A stretch of 17,770 nt of DNA from Acidimicrobiaceae bacterium (GCA_003135595.1 PLCI01000137.1:4870-22639), one strand, 5' to 3'; positions 7,939 through 16,453 are shown, counted from the stretch's first letter. The notes: generated by a model from the letters alone, not told the origin. Translations and numbers: made by a program.

Positions 7939-8325
7939 TCATTCCTGAATCTCGTCAGCGACGCCGAGGTCGAACTTGCGGTCCTCAACGATCGGCCAAC
8001 CAAGCTCCGTGAGCGCGGCCCTGACGGGAGTCGGGCGCCTCGTCGAGAGCCAGAACATCTGTGCTGGCCCCGGCTTGTTGGGCATGACGCTGAACCGAGT
8101 GGCAAGCATTCCCGGTCCGAACCGCACCGCTCGAACGTCCTCTCGGCGGACGGTGACCTCGAACCCCAGCCCCCACAGCCGAATGAGGTCACGATCGAAC
8201 TCCAGGTGGCCGCCAGCTGGGGCGCCAGCCCCGCCAAAGAAGCGGCGAACGTGGATGCCTCCCCGAAAGGATGCCGCGCCGCTTCCCAATGGCTGCCGTT
8301 CGACGTGTCGAGGATCGTCGCCCAC
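7939..8325 (-). CDS. Hypothetical protein, possible bacterial PH-like domain
   Basis: A minus-strand gene of about 128 residues if translation begins at GTG 8325. The frame remains open to a GTG at 8436, which would add 37 Arg-rich residues that look non-coding. The core reads like a small beta-barrel: GGIHVRRFFGG, then LEFDRDLIRLWGLGFEVTVRREDVRAVRFGPG, then MFWLSTRRP and LTELGWPIV. This strand pattern resembles bacterial PH-type domains, but I do not recognise a named family and the comparison is tentative. It faces the DUF1801 gene tail to tail. The start is uncertain; the coding nature of the C-terminal 110 residues is better supported. Confidence 0.6.
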   Translation of the reverse strand: MGDDPRHVERQPLGSGAASFRGGIHVRRFFGGAGAPAGGHLEFDRDLIRLWGLGFEVTVRREDVRAVRFGPGMLATRFSVMPNKPGPAQMFWLSTRRPTPVRAALTELGWPIVEDRKFDLGVADEIQE

Positions 8326-8433
8326 GACTGGGAAACTATCCAGTCTGGCAATCGGGGGTCTCCGAGAACGTAGGGGCGCCCCGACACGGCGTGTGCAGGG
8401 ATGGCGACACCGCCCGCAGGCACCGCAATGCGA

Positions 8434-8450
8434 CACGGCTGCACGCCGTG
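8434..8450. other. GC-rich hairpin downstream of the secreted nucleoside hydrolase gene
   Basis: A perfect six-base inverted repeat, cacggc / gccgtg with a five-base loop, sits 86 bases beyond the end of the minus-strand nucleoside hydrolase gene. It has no T-run. It could act in termination or be chance in GC-rich DNA. Confidence 0.25.
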
Positions 8451-8535
8451 CGGCCGTGCGAGCCTCGTCATGCCGGATCTGCGACTCGGTCCTAGTGCTG
8501 CGAGGGTCGAAGACCTGTGGCGGACTGCTTTGCGA

Positions 8536-10659
8536 TCAGGTGAAGGTCACCCTCGTCCTCCCGGCGGCGGCGTAGAACGAACTGCTGCCCGAGTACGTCG
8601 CGATGACGGCGTAGGTCCCCTTGCGCAGGTGGGTGGCGGCGTTGCACCTCGCGACCCCACCTCTGACCGCCGCAGTGCAGAGCGTCGTCGAGTGCACCCT
8701 GAAGGTGACCGTGCCCGTCGCGAACGCGACGGAGGTCCGCGCCGTCAGCGTGATCCTGGCGCCCGACTTTGCCGTGGTCGGCGATACCGCAGGCACGACC
8801 TGCAGGTGTCCCTTGGCGATCGTGAGCGTCTGGCTCTGGTTGGTGGCCGGCTCATAGTTTGCGTTTCCGGCATCGACAAAGTCGATCACGCAGGTGCCGA
8901 TCGTACGGAACTCCACGACGCCGTGGGCGAGCCTGCAGGCAGCGGACTGGGCGTCGAGCACGATCCTCACGGCGTCACCGGAGTTCGACGACGCCGCGGG
9001 CGTGTAGCTGCCGCCTGCCGTGGGGCCACTGGGAGGCACCGACTTGATGGTGATTGCGCTCGCACCCTTGCCGATCGCGATGCTCTGCTGCTGCACGGGC
9101 GCCGGCAGGTAGGTGCTGCTGCCCCCCTGGGTGGCGTCGATCACGCACGTGCCGACCCCGGCAAAGCTCACGGTGCCGCTGGCGAGGGTGCACCCCTTGC
9201 TGCTGGCGTCGAGTGCAAACGTGGCCGGGAGGCCGGATGTCGCGGTCGCCGTCGGCGTGTACGCGGGGCCACCGACGCTCACCGACGTGGGCGCGGTCGA
9301 CGTGAACGAGACCGTCTGGGCGCTCATCACGTGAATCGTCTGCTGGGCGACGGCCGGCGCGTAGGTGGTGGAGCCGGGCTCCTGGGCGTCGACGATGCAG
9401 GTCCCGAGCGGGGCGCTGAACGAGACGTTGCCCGAACCATCCATCGTGCAGCCCGATGTCGAGCTCGGGTCGATGGTGAGCGTCACCGGGTTACCCGACA
9501 CGCCGCCGACGGCGCTCGGCGCGTAGGAGCCGCCGAGGACCGACGGCGCGGGCGGCGTGGAGGTGAACTTGACCGTCTGGGGGGTCTTGCCTGGCAGCGT
9601 GTCCCACAGCGTCTCGAGCGAAGACTCGAGCCCCGTGGTGTTCGTGAGCGACAGGTAGTACGCGTTGCCGGCACCGAGGGTGAAGGTGTTGGCGCCGACG
9701 GTGCTGATCGCGTTGGTGCCGGGGCCGACCTCGGTGAGCGAGGGATCGGTCGGGCGGATCGCGTGGTAGACGGCAGTCAGGTCGAACGACGTGATGCTCT
9801 TGTTATTGCCGCCGAACGCCACCATTGCGGCGCGGACCGGGGAGTTCGCCGGATGGACCGACGAGACCGTGTGGCCGGTGATCACGTTGGTGCCCACCTC
9901 GTAGCCGGAGTACACGATCTTCGTCGGCCAGTTCGCGGCGACGAAGCGCGCGGCGCCCGCGTTGCCCTCGAGGTTGTTCTCACCGGGCCAGGTCGGATAC
10001 CCGCCGCCCATGATCACGAGCGTCTGCACCTTTTGCGCGACGAGCTGTGCCCCGCTCAGCGGGCTGAACGAGTCGGGCGCCGAGTTGAGGAGGTTCTGCA
10101 GGTTCTCCTGGTACCCGGTGCACACGAAAACGACGCTGCCGTCCGGTTGGGCGGCGAGCGCCTTGCGGTAGACCTCCGTGGCGGGGAGTGGTGGCGGCGT
10201 GTGCGGGCTCGCGAGCGCGGCGCACGGGCTGATGAAGTTGTTGTGCGTCGGCGGAGGCCCGTTGTCGGGCATGTCCGATCCGATCGGGATGTTCGGGTAC
10301 CCGTAGAACTGGGAGATGGCGGCCATGCACCTCCAGGAGTCCGCCGCGACCGCCGGCCGGTCGAAGCGCGTGCTGACCCCCATGGCGACGAGCTGCGCCT
10401 CGCCGCGAAGGTTGAGCGCGAGCAGCGTCGCCTCTCCGCCGACGGCGTCAGGACCCAAGTAGAAGTCCGTGTCGAGGATCACCGGCGTGCGGAAGCTCAC
10501 TGCACCTGCGCGCGCACCGTGCGGAACGATGACCGCGAGCGCTGACACCACGAGGCACGCGAGGAACACGCGCGACGTTGCACGACGACGTGTGCGAGCG
10601 TGCAGTGCGCCAAAGCGACTTCCACTTCCGACGGTGTGTGAGCTGCGAGGCACTTGCAC
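8536..10659 (-). CDS. Secreted nucleoside-hydrolase-like protein with four Ig-like modules
   Basis: A 707-residue protein starting at GTG 10659 with GGGGGAGG four bases upstream. An Arg-rich n-region and hydrophobic segment (about 30-46), then AHGAR-A-like small residues near 52, form a Sec signal peptide with an unusually long n-region. Residues ~57-355 match the inosine/uridine nucleoside hydrolase (IUNH) fold: PVILDTD (59-65), YGYPNIPIG (119-127), VIMGGGYP (215-222), and NWPTKIVYSGYEVGTNVITG (243-262). The metal-binding DxDxxxDD motif reads DTDFYLGPDAVGG, so the final DD pair is missing. Three ~85-residue Ig/MBG-like repeats follow (361-445, 447-530, 535-616), each with two Cys (404/421, 490/505, 575/590), then a fourth Ig-like domain (617-707, C661/C672). 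It is probably an extracellular nucleoside-scavenging or binding protein with beta-sandwich spacers. Whether it is still catalytic is open. Confidence 0.9.
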   Translation of the reverse strand: MQVPRSSHTVGSGSRFGALHARTRRRATSRVFLACLVVSALAVIVPHGARAGAVSFRTPVILDTDFYLGPDAVGGEATLLALNLRGEAQLVAMGVSTRFDRPAVAADSWRCMAAISQFYGYPNIPIGSDMPDNGPPPTHNNFISPCAALASPHTPPPLPATEVYRKALAAQPDGSVVFVCTGYQENLQNLLNSAPDSFSPLSGAQLVAQKVQTLVIMGGGYPTWPGENNLEGNAGAARFVAANWPTKIVYSGYEVGTNVITGHTVSSVHPANSPVRAAMVAFGGNNKSITSFDLTAVYHAIRPTDPSLTEVGPGTNAISTVGANTFTLGAGNAYYLSLTNTTGLESSLETLWDTLPGKTPQTVKFTSTPPAPSVLGGSYAPSAVGGVSGNPVTLTIDPSSTSGCTMDGSGNVSFSAPLGTCIVDAQEPGSTTYAPAVAQQTIHVMSAQTVSFTSTAPTSVSVGGPAYTPTATATSGLPATFALDASSKGCTLASGTVSFAGVGTCVIDATQGGSSTYLPAPVQQQSIAIGKGASAITIKSVPPSGPTAGGSYTPAASSNSGDAVRIVLDAQSAACRLAHGVVEFRTIGTCVIDFVDAGNANYEPATNQSQTLTIAKGHLQVVPAVSPTTAKSGARITLTARTSVAFATGTVTFRVHSTTLCTAAVRGGVARCNAATHLRKGTYAVIATYSGSSSFYAAAGRTRVTFT

Positions 10660-11199
10660 GGGTCCTCCCCCTAGAAATTCATCCGATCAGGGGATGCAAC
10701 ATACGCCATTTGTTTTGCCGTGTCGCATCGAGCAGCACCAAATGTCGTCGTCGAGAAGTGCGTCAAGTCGCCTCGGCCCGTGGCCACCATCGGTTGCGAA
10801 CAGCACGGAAAGTCGCGTGGTTCCCATCGCCAGAATGCGGCGCACACCCGGGGCTGCGAGTGGTCGATGCAAGTCACGATCTTGACCCTGAAGCGGTCCT
10901 TCACGAGCATGGTGCAGGGCGATGTCTATCTGCCTCGACGTCATTGACCGTGGACGCTCGCGGTGCTCGTCGCGGACCGGTCGTCAGCTCGAGGAGAGGT
11001 CGGGCACCAGGTGCCGCACGCGGCTTGTCAGCGCTCTGGTCCTCGCAACGCGCGCGTGTCGCTTCGATCGCTGAATCGAGTCAGGTGGGCTGCATCCCCA
11101 GCTTGACCATCAGCGACGGTGGTGACAAGCAGCTCTCGGTAGATTCGACACGATGGGGATGCTCCCCAATATCGAAGACTTGGGACTAAGGGATCGTGC
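10660..11199. other. Intergenic region, no convincing gene
   Basis: This 540-base stretch lies between the divergent nucleoside-hydrolase gene and the short DUF1801 gene. Frames of 75-200 codons exist on both strands, but their predicted proteins are Arg/Ser/Cys-rich, match no family, and mutually overlap. It should hold the promoters of both flanking genes. A possible leaderless or short frame of 30 codons starts at ATG 11153, preceded by ggtagatt, which resembles a -10 element; I do not call it a gene. Confidence 0.5.
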
Positions 11200-11433
11200 A
11201 TGGAGAAGAGCGGGACGCAGCAGAGCAAGTCTCCTTCTCAACTGATTGACGCGAGAATCAAGGAGTTGGGCGACTGGCGAGGCAAGATGCTCGGCCGGCT
11301 CCGTGCCTTGGTGAAGGAAGCCGATCCCGAAGTCGTCGAAGAGTGGAAGTGGAGAGGTGTTCCTGTGTGGTACCTAGACGAGAAGGCCTTGAAAACTCTC
11401 GTTCGCGCGGCACCCATTGAACGTGTGGACTAG
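11200..11433 (+). pseudogene. DUF1801-type protein with apparent internal deletion
   Basis: A 77-residue frame starting at ATG 11200. Residues 14-54 (LIDARIKELGDWRG, ADPEVVEEWKWRGVPVW) are nearly the consensus of a widespread actinobacterial/proteobacterial DUF1801 subfamily. From memory of that family, VPVW is normally followed by about 50 residues (a TGETYKAVV..FAKGA..FN.SL.GN..RAIDI segment) before the closing DEEALKALVRAA. Here VPVW runs straight into YLDEKALKTLVRAAP (55-69). The reading frame is kept, so the middle of the domain appears cleanly deleted, and the fold is probably broken. It could be a decaying gene or a translated remnant. The family function is unknown. It stands alone on a gene-poor stretch. 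Confidence 0.7.
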
Positions 11434-11737
11434 CTCTTGGCCTTGGACTCGTTCAGGGCAACGGTGGTCAGCAGCAGCCTTCTCGGCACCCGCCCTCAGT
11501 GGTGACCGTCACGCCTACCGTGCCCGAGCCCTTCGGGCAGCGACCTGTACCTTGCTCGCCGACACCGTCTTGTCGATGTGAGAAGCGGTGACGCCGGAGT
11601 GAGACCAAGCGGCTCCTGAGATCGACCAATCGAAGCGAGATCGGCCAGCTGCCGTCAAGGGGGCCGCCAACGATGCAGGCCACGTTCGCAGGTACGATCT
11701 ACGGTGCCGCGGTTTTTCGAGTGCGGCCGGAGGTGCG
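11434..11737. other. Intergenic region, nothing recognised
   Basis: These 304 bases contain no frame I can support. Minus-strand frames crossing the region end in basic peptides (for example SASKVQVAARRARAR) without a start or family match. The right end provides the promoter and the GGAGGTGCG ribosome-binding site of the secreted-protein gene at 11738. Confidence 0.5.
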
Positions 11738-12223
11738 ATGAGGCGCGTCGTCCAGATCTCGGTTATGTGCCTGGCACTCGCCATCACGGGGGCGGTGCCA
11801 CTCGCCTCGGAGGCGAGCGCCGGGGCGCCTATCAAGGCCGGCCAGCACTTTCTAGGCCTCGTGAACGGGACGCACAAGGCCGCCGTCGTGAAGACCGTCT
11901 GCCCCGGACCCGCCGGAGGGAAGCGCACCGGGCCTGTAGCCGGCAAGCAGACGATGTCGGTCGTGCACAATCGTAAGGGCCATGGCTACACCGGGCTCTT
12001 CAGTTCGGTCTACGCCTGGTTCCAGCCGGTGACCGGCGGTGCAGCGCCGACGCAGTTGCACTTCGAGCGCTACTCGACGCCGAAGTCCATCCCGACCTCG
12101 ATCCAAGTGCCCTGCGGGGGCACGGGCACCGTCGTGTTCAGCTCATGCCCCTACCTCGCGCCGTGCGCAGCGGGCTGGGTCACCGACGTCGTCAAGGTGA
12201 AGTTCGAGAACATCGCCGCCTAG
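11738..12223 (+). CDS. Small secreted hypothetical protein
   Basis: A 161-residue protein from ATG 11738, with GGAGGT at 11729-11734 just upstream. The N-terminus is a clear Sec signal peptide: MRRVV, a hydrophobic core to about residue 22, and a likely cut after ASEASA near residue 28. The mature part (about 133 residues) begins GAPIKAGQHFLGLVNG, contains four Cys (in VCPGPAGG, VPCGGTG, SSCPYLAPC) and ends VVKVKFENIAA. It is beta-rich and the Cys probably form two disulfides. Similar small secreted proteins with APxxxGQxFxGLVNG starts and an SSCPYLAPCAAGWV segment occur in actinobacteria, to my knowledge without a function. It is convergent with the alpha/beta hydrolase gene. Confidence 0.85.
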   Translation: MRRVVQISVMCLALAITGAVPLASEASAGAPIKAGQHFLGLVNGTHKAAVVKTVCPGPAGGKRTGPVAGKQTMSVVHNRKGHGYTGLFSSVYAWFQPVTGGAAPTQLHFERYSTPKSIPTSIQVPCGGTGTVVFSSCPYLAPCAAGWVTDVVKVKFENIAA

Positions 12224-12436
12224 CGCTCGCTGGAATGGTCGCCCGTCGCGCCGTGCGGCTCAGAAGCGTTCGGCGAGCCAAGAGGCCCAAGCGGTTGCAC
12301 GTCACCAGCAGCCACCTAACAATCTCAGACGTGCAGCAGTGGGTCGGGCAGCGCCACAACGAAGCTCGATCCACTTCCTTCGTATGGCAGCGGTAGGTGC
12401 CGCCAGCTGCGAATACAGATACGCGGGAGCTGCTAC

Positions 12437-13396
12437 TCAGTCGGGCAAGGTCTCAAGGAACTCGATCAGACCGTCAAAGTACCGCCGCTGGTCGTCGTAC
12501 ATGGCGAGGTGGCTGCCCTCGGGGCAGAACAGGAACCGGCCCTTCGGCAGCACCTCCGCCATCATTTTCATGTGCGCGGGGTCCATCGTGTCGTGGCGCG
12601 CCCCGATCACGAGCGTCGGGACGTCAATCGTGGCCAGGCGCTCGGTGCACGACCAGTCGGCAAGCTTGGCGTCCGTGGACATGCCGAGCTCACTCGGGCC
12701 TTGCATCGACACATAGATCGCGGGATTGATGAGCGCGGAGCTCCGCCGCACGGGCTCGGGCCAGTCCGAGAAGGGCATGCGAAGCACGTGGTGCACGTAG
12801 AAGTGTTCGATGAGCAGCTCCCTGTATCGCGGATCCTCGGTGTCGCCGCGCTCCTCGAACGACAGGATTGCTGCGAGCGCGGCGGGGTCGATCTCGGGCA
12901 TCAGCACCTGCTTGGCGTACGCGTTGTACGCGGGCGCGCTCGACATCATGTTGGAGATCACGAGCCCCCGCAGGTTGGACTGGTATGCGAGCGCGTATTC
13001 CATCGCGAGCAGACCACCCCATGACTGCCCATAGAGCACGAAGTTGTCCCTCGAGAGCCCGAGTGCCTCGCGTACCTGCTCGACCTCGTCGACGAAACGG
13101 TCGAGTTCCCACAGCGAGGGTTCTTCGGGCTGGTCGCTGCGACCCGACCCGAGCTGGTCGTAGTAGTAGTACTCGACACCCGCGGCGGGCAGGTAGCTGT
13201 CGCAAGCCTCGAGGTACTCGTGGGTGAGACCGGGACCGCCGTGGAGCAGAAGGACCTTCAGCCTCGGGTTGTTGCCGACTCGCTTCGTCCAGACCCAGAA
13301 CGCGCCCGCCTTGGTGCGCACGTTGATCATGCGGACTCCGCCGCTCAGAGCGTCCTCGCGTCCGGCAGCATCGAGGTAGTCGTGGATCGCTCGCAT
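12437..13396 (-). CDS. Proline-iminopeptidase-like alpha/beta hydrolase (S33 family)
   Basis: A 319-residue protein starting at ATG 13396 with GGAGGAG close upstream. It has the S33 signature HGGPG (52-56, oxyanion hole), the nucleophile elbow GQSWGG (123-128, S125), an acidic residue in GARHDTMDP (D269) and the catalytic His in EGSHLAMYD (H296). A cap domain spans about 150-245. Such enzymes remove N-terminal proline or other residues from peptides, or hydrolyse amides. There is no signal peptide, so it is cytoplasmic. The catalytic set is complete and the length normal. The substrate is not certain, since S33 members also include amide hydrolases. No operon partner is seen. Confidence 0.93.
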   Translation of the reverse strand: MRAIHDYLDAAGREDALSGGVRMINVRTKAGAFWVWTKRVGNNPRLKVLLLHGGPGLTHEYLEACDSYLPAAGVEYYYYDQLGSGRSDQPEEPSLWELDRFVDEVEQVREALGLSRDNFVLYGQSWGGLLAMEYALAYQSNLRGLVISNMMSSAPAYNAYAKQVLMPEIDPAALAAILSFEERGDTEDPRYRELLIEHFYVHHVLRMPFSDWPEPVRRSSALINPAIYVSMQGPSELGMSTDAKLADWSCTERLATIDVPTLVIGARHDTMDPAHMKMMAEVLPKGRFLFCPEGSHLAMYDDQRRYFDGLIEFLETLPD

Positions 13397-13792
13397 CGCT
13401 CCTCCGGATGCCGGGGCTCGGAGCGTAGCGCCGGCACCCGCGAGATCTCATCTCCGACTTCGCCGTCGGCGTCGGCGTGCGCTTATTCTTCTTGCGACAC
13501 ACTTCTTGGAACGAGTCTCCCGGCATCTCCGATGCGACCCGGGACCTCATGAACCCCCGGCCGCGAAAAGCCACATCCGGGTCGTCAAGCCATCACTTGC
13601 ACCCTCACCCAGTCGTCTGCGAGGGACGCGAAGCGCCAGCGCCGGCAGTCACTGATGCGTCTGAATGAATCTTGCGGCCCGGGCGCTCTTAGACGTTGAG
13701 GGGGTCATCCGGCAAGTCGCAGTCGCCCAGCAATCACGTCGAGATCCACTTGGGAGTTCGCGACCCTGTTGACCTGCGATTGACCAGGATGA
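13397..13792. other. Intergenic region with a tRNA-like repeat piece
   Basis: This 396-base stretch lies upstream of the S33 hydrolase gene and downstream of the membrane-anchored protein gene. It contains the 16-base repeat piece described at 13537. A 63-codon plus-strand frame (13477-13668) runs through the repeat and has no family resemblance or ribosome-binding site. I see no gene. Confidence 0.5.
13537..13552 (-). repeat. tRNA-Pro-like repeat piece, copy 1
   Basis: The 16 bases acccgggacctcatga are identical to 16600-16615 in the same orientation. On the minus strand they read as the variable loop and neighbouring stems of a tRNA, preceded by a run of Gs as in a tRNA-Pro anticodon loop. 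The flanking bases are only loosely tRNA-like, with one base inserted and one missing against a tRNA pattern, so this copy is degenerate. Confidence 0.55.
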
Positions 13793-14671
13793 CTACAACT
13801 TCAGACCATTCGCGATCCGGATCAATGCAGCGGCGGTGAGCACTGCCTTCGTGTGGGCAGTCGAAGGCTGGAGTTGCAAATTGCTCCTTATGACGAATGT
13901 CTGTCCGTGTTCGAACCATTCAATGGAGCGCTCCTGGACGACGGCGAGGCTCCCATAGGCGGCGACCTTGACCAGTGCTAACTGACCATGCACCTTCGTC
14001 ACCAGCTGGAGCGGGATGCCAACTCCACCGACCCGGCCCTGCCACTGACCGAAGGTGAGAAGCGAAGCTGGGCCCAGACCGAGTTCGGCACGGAAGGGCA
14101 CTGCGACGGCACAACTCCAGGTGATGCCGGGGTGCTGGCCCTTCGGGTACGGGGGACCTGCGGTCAGGATGTCGCCGGCTGGGAGGACCTTCCCGAGGTG
14201 ACAGCCAGTTGGGAGCGCGGTTGGAGTCGCGATGGCCGATCCTCCATAGGTGGGGATCGGGCGGCCGGTGAGTCCCTGCACCAGCATTCGGCTGCCGAGC
14301 GGCGTGGGGAGACGGATTGAGGGGAACGTCTGGCGGTAGAAGATCGCGAGGGCACACGCCGTCTGGCTGGCTTCGGCCTTGGTTGGGCGGTGGACGAACT
14401 GCGTGAGCGTTACCTTGCCGGCGGTCTCAACAGCCACCAGCTCGTTTCGCAGGGGTACCCCGCAGGGACCGCTGTAGGCAAATGTCGACAGCGTTCGACC
14501 ATCGCGGCTCACGGCCACGAAGTCGGTGATCGGACGAGACACGTAGCCGGCCCTACTGGCTTCGCCATGGTCGGACGGCGAGCCGATGACCAGGACCGCA
14601 GCCACGATGCCAGCGACGACCAAAGCGATCGCCCCAGCCACCAGGATCGACACCCTGCGTTGCCCCGTCAT
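13793..14671 (-). CDS. Membrane-anchored extracytoplasmic protein, unknown function
   Basis: A 292-residue protein. ATG 14671 is chosen because GAGGAGG lies about ten bases upstream and the membrane segment follows directly; the frame is open further to 14767 without a better start. Residues 8-30 form one hydrophobic helix after a short basic head (MTGQRR), giving an N-in, C-out anchor or uncleaved signal. The exported part has a few Cys, ends with FVIRSNLQLQPSTAHTKAVLTAAALIRIANGLKL, and lacks a motif I know. Pro/Gly-rich segments in the middle suggest a beta-rich fold. It lies downstream of, and on the same strand as, the beta-propeller gene, 305 bases away; both are single-pass exported proteins and may work together. 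Confidence 0.8.
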   Translation of the reverse strand: MTGQRRVSILVAGAIALVVAGIVAAVLVIGSPSDHGEASRAGYVSRPITDFVAVSRDGRTLSTFAYSGPCGVPLRNELVAVETAGKVTLTQFVHRPTKAEASQTACALAIFYRQTFPSIRLPTPLGSRMLVQGLTGRPIPTYGGSAIATPTALPTGCHLGKVLPAGDILTAGPPYPKGQHPGITWSCAVAVPFRAELGLGPASLLTFGQWQGRVGGVGIPLQLVTKVHGQLALVKVAAYGSLAVVQERSIEWFEHGQTFVIRSNLQLQPSTAHTKAVLTAAALIRIANGLKL

Positions 14672-14976
14672 CGGCAGCGGCCTCCTCAATCCTTGGACCT
14701 CTGCATCGTAGGTTTCGCCAGGGGAGCGGATCTGTCCCGATGGCCACGCTGATCGCAAGCAGAGCATGAGTTATCAGACGACCGCATCACGCACCACCCA
14801 GATCCTCGAAGATCGTGCAGATCGCTCCCCAACGTCCGCTGCTCCCAGGAAGTCAGCATTCGTACTCCCTCGAGAGAGCGCAGTTCCGTCGGATCCGCCC
14901 GAGTTGTAGGGATGAAGTATGGATGAAGCGGTGATCCAGCCCGGTCCTTCAAGCGCATGACAGAGGGAGCAGCGCT
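14672..14976. other. Intergenic region between two minus-strand exported-protein genes
   Basis: These 305 bases show no supported gene. On the minus strand a short tandem octamer, cttcatcc, occurs twice about 3 bases apart near 14910-14935. The region may contain the promoter of the 13793-14671 gene, but no clear -35/-10 pair stands out. Confidence 0.4.
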
Positions 14977-16245
14977 CTATCCCCAACGCAGCAGTACTGG
15001 CGTCTCTTGCATTGGAACGACTGAGGAGCCACCGGCCCAACAGTTATTTGCCCCAGCGCAGGAGACGGCCCCCACCATGGTGGCCGGGATACTCAGAGGC
15101 GCCCAGGTGCGACCGCCATTGGCCGTCTCCATGATCCCGCCGGAAGGGACGTTACCGCCGTTGCTGGAGCCGTAGCCCTGGGTCGACGCGATGCAGGCAT
15201 CAGCTGACCAGCACGACAGACCAGACACGGACTGCGGATTGAGACACGAGTCAGCGAACTGGTTGCAGTTCTGCTTCGGCCAGCCTGGAACCCCAGAGCG
15301 ACTCCAGGTGCGCCCGCCATCATGCGTGAACTCGACCGTTCCAAGGAATGTTCCCACAGCGCAGTCGGCAGCGGACGCACAGGAGATCGCTAATGGCTCG
15401 CCAGGAAAGCTTGTCGTGGTCGCCCACCTCGCTCCACCGTCGGTGGTCCGCCACGCGAACCCATTTGGCAGCACCCCATTTGTTCTGGACGGGATCGCCA
15501 TGCAAACGCCGTTGGCTCCGCACGATGGAATCGTCGGCGGATGGAAGCGTGCGGTGCCGAGCACTCGTCCGACCGATTGCCACACGTCCAGCCCTTGGGC
15601 CGCGACCTCGGAGTCCGATCGGACAGTGATGGCGCGCGGCGACGACAACACGGAAGTGTTGACAAGGCCGGTGAGCATCAGGCAGAAGCCGCCAGAGGGC
15701 GAGCAGGACATACCACCTTCAGGTGAGTATTCCCCCGACTGGTCTGGGAGCGCCGGAAAGTGCAAGGGGGTGTAGTTCGGCGTGAACGAATCGCCCTGGA
15801 ATGGCGCGTAGACACCCTCTTGAGTGATGGCTATGCAGTCGCTGACCGGTTCGACAAAAACGTGGTGAGAGGGTTGCACGCACGTGGACGCCAGTACCTT
15901 GTCGCCCGCACCGGCGACGGGCGACGACAACTGCCAAGTTCCGTTGGGTCCGTCGTTCACGATGAGCTGGTTGTCGCCAATCTGGGCCACGCAAAGGCCG
16001 CTCTGGGCACACGACAGGGAGACGAGGTTGGACTGGGAGAGCTCGCTAGGAATCGGTTGGACGATCCACTGCGTATCGTGCGCCAAGTGCCAAGCGATCG
16101 TCGTCGCGACGGTAAGTACGACAACGACTGCAGAGACGAGGAGCTTGTGGCGGGCCAGGGACGCAAGCAACCGACCCGCTCCAGGTACGAACTCCGATGG
16201 CGAGCCCTGGTACGCCGTGGGACGCAACGTCATCACGATGAGCAT
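14977..16245 (-). CDS. Membrane-anchored Cys-pair/Asp-box beta-propeller protein
   Basis: A 422-residue protein from ATG 16245 with GAGG five bases upstream. One hydrophobic helix (about 35-54) anchors it with the remainder outside. The exported part has three sialidase-type Asp boxes, TTDGGARW (267-274), THDGGRTW (307-314) and TANGGRTW (374-381), marking beta-propeller blades. Eight regular Cys pairs accompany the blades: 79/85, 122/137, 181/188, 242/248, 289/295, 327/334, 345/351 and 396/402, mostly C-x5-C in an SCxxxxxCxA context. These are probably blade-turn disulfides. Actinobacteria carry many such secreted propellers of unknown role; sialidase catalytic residues are not apparent. Binding to glycans or envelope partners is a guess. 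Confidence 0.88.
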   Translation of the reverse strand: MLIVMTLRPTAYQGSPSEFVPGAGRLLASLARHKLLVSAVVVVLTVATTIAWHLAHDTQWIVQPIPSELSQSNLVSLSCAQSGLCVAQIGDNQLIVNDGPNGTWQLSSPVAGAGDKVLASTCVQPSHHVFVEPVSDCIAITQEGVYAPFQGDSFTPNYTPLHFPALPDQSGEYSPEGGMSCSPSGGFCLMLTGLVNTSVLSSPRAITVRSDSEVAAQGLDVWQSVGRVLGTARFHPPTIPSCGANGVCMAIPSRTNGVLPNGFAWRTTDGGARWATTTSFPGEPLAISCASAADCAVGTFLGTVEFTHDGGRTWSRSGVPGWPKQNCNQFADSCLNPQSVSGLSCWSADACIASTQGYGSSNGGNVPSGGIMETANGGRTWAPLSIPATMVGAVSCAGANNCWAGGSSVVPMQETPVLLRWG

Positions 16246-16377
16246 TGCACCTCAATGCGACTTGCCCACTGGACCCCGTGGTTGAACGAGTGGCTTCGCG
16301 CTCCAGAGAACCCCGAACGCTCTGGTGTTGCGGCACCACCAGCAGGTGGTACCTACCGTAGGAAGTGCTCGCCAGGC

Positions 16378-16453
16378 GTCAAGCAGGTCCCGGAGCCAGC
16401 GTCGCCCAGGTCCCGGAGCCGCGTCTAGAAATTGTCAAGCAGGTGGTGGAGCC
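16378..16453. repeat. Three short imperfect direct repeats
   Basis: gtcaagcaggtcccggagcc at 16378-16397 recurs as cgcccaggtcccggagcc at 16403-16420 and as gtcaagcaggtggtggagcc at 16434-16453. Spacing between starts is 25 and 31 bases. They could be recombinase or regulator arm sites or simple slippage products. Confidence 0.5.

Noticed and set aside
8401..10545. Plus-strand open frame of 714 codons
   Set aside because: It is the antisense shadow of the secreted nucleoside hydrolase, which has a signal peptide, domains and a ribosome-binding site; the plus frame is Arg-rich and featureless.
10578..11189. Plus-strand frame of 203 codons in the intergenic region
   Set aside because: Starts inside the antisense of another gene, has low-complexity Arg/Ser/Cys composition and no ribosome-binding site or family match.
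13477..13668. 63-codon frame over the tRNA-like repeat piece
   Set aside because: The TRDLM peptide is what a reversed tRNA T-arm gives on translation; no start signal or homologous domain.
16378..16453. CRISPR array
   Set aside because: Only three imperfect short repeats with spacing of a few bases, no spacers of constant length and no cas genes.
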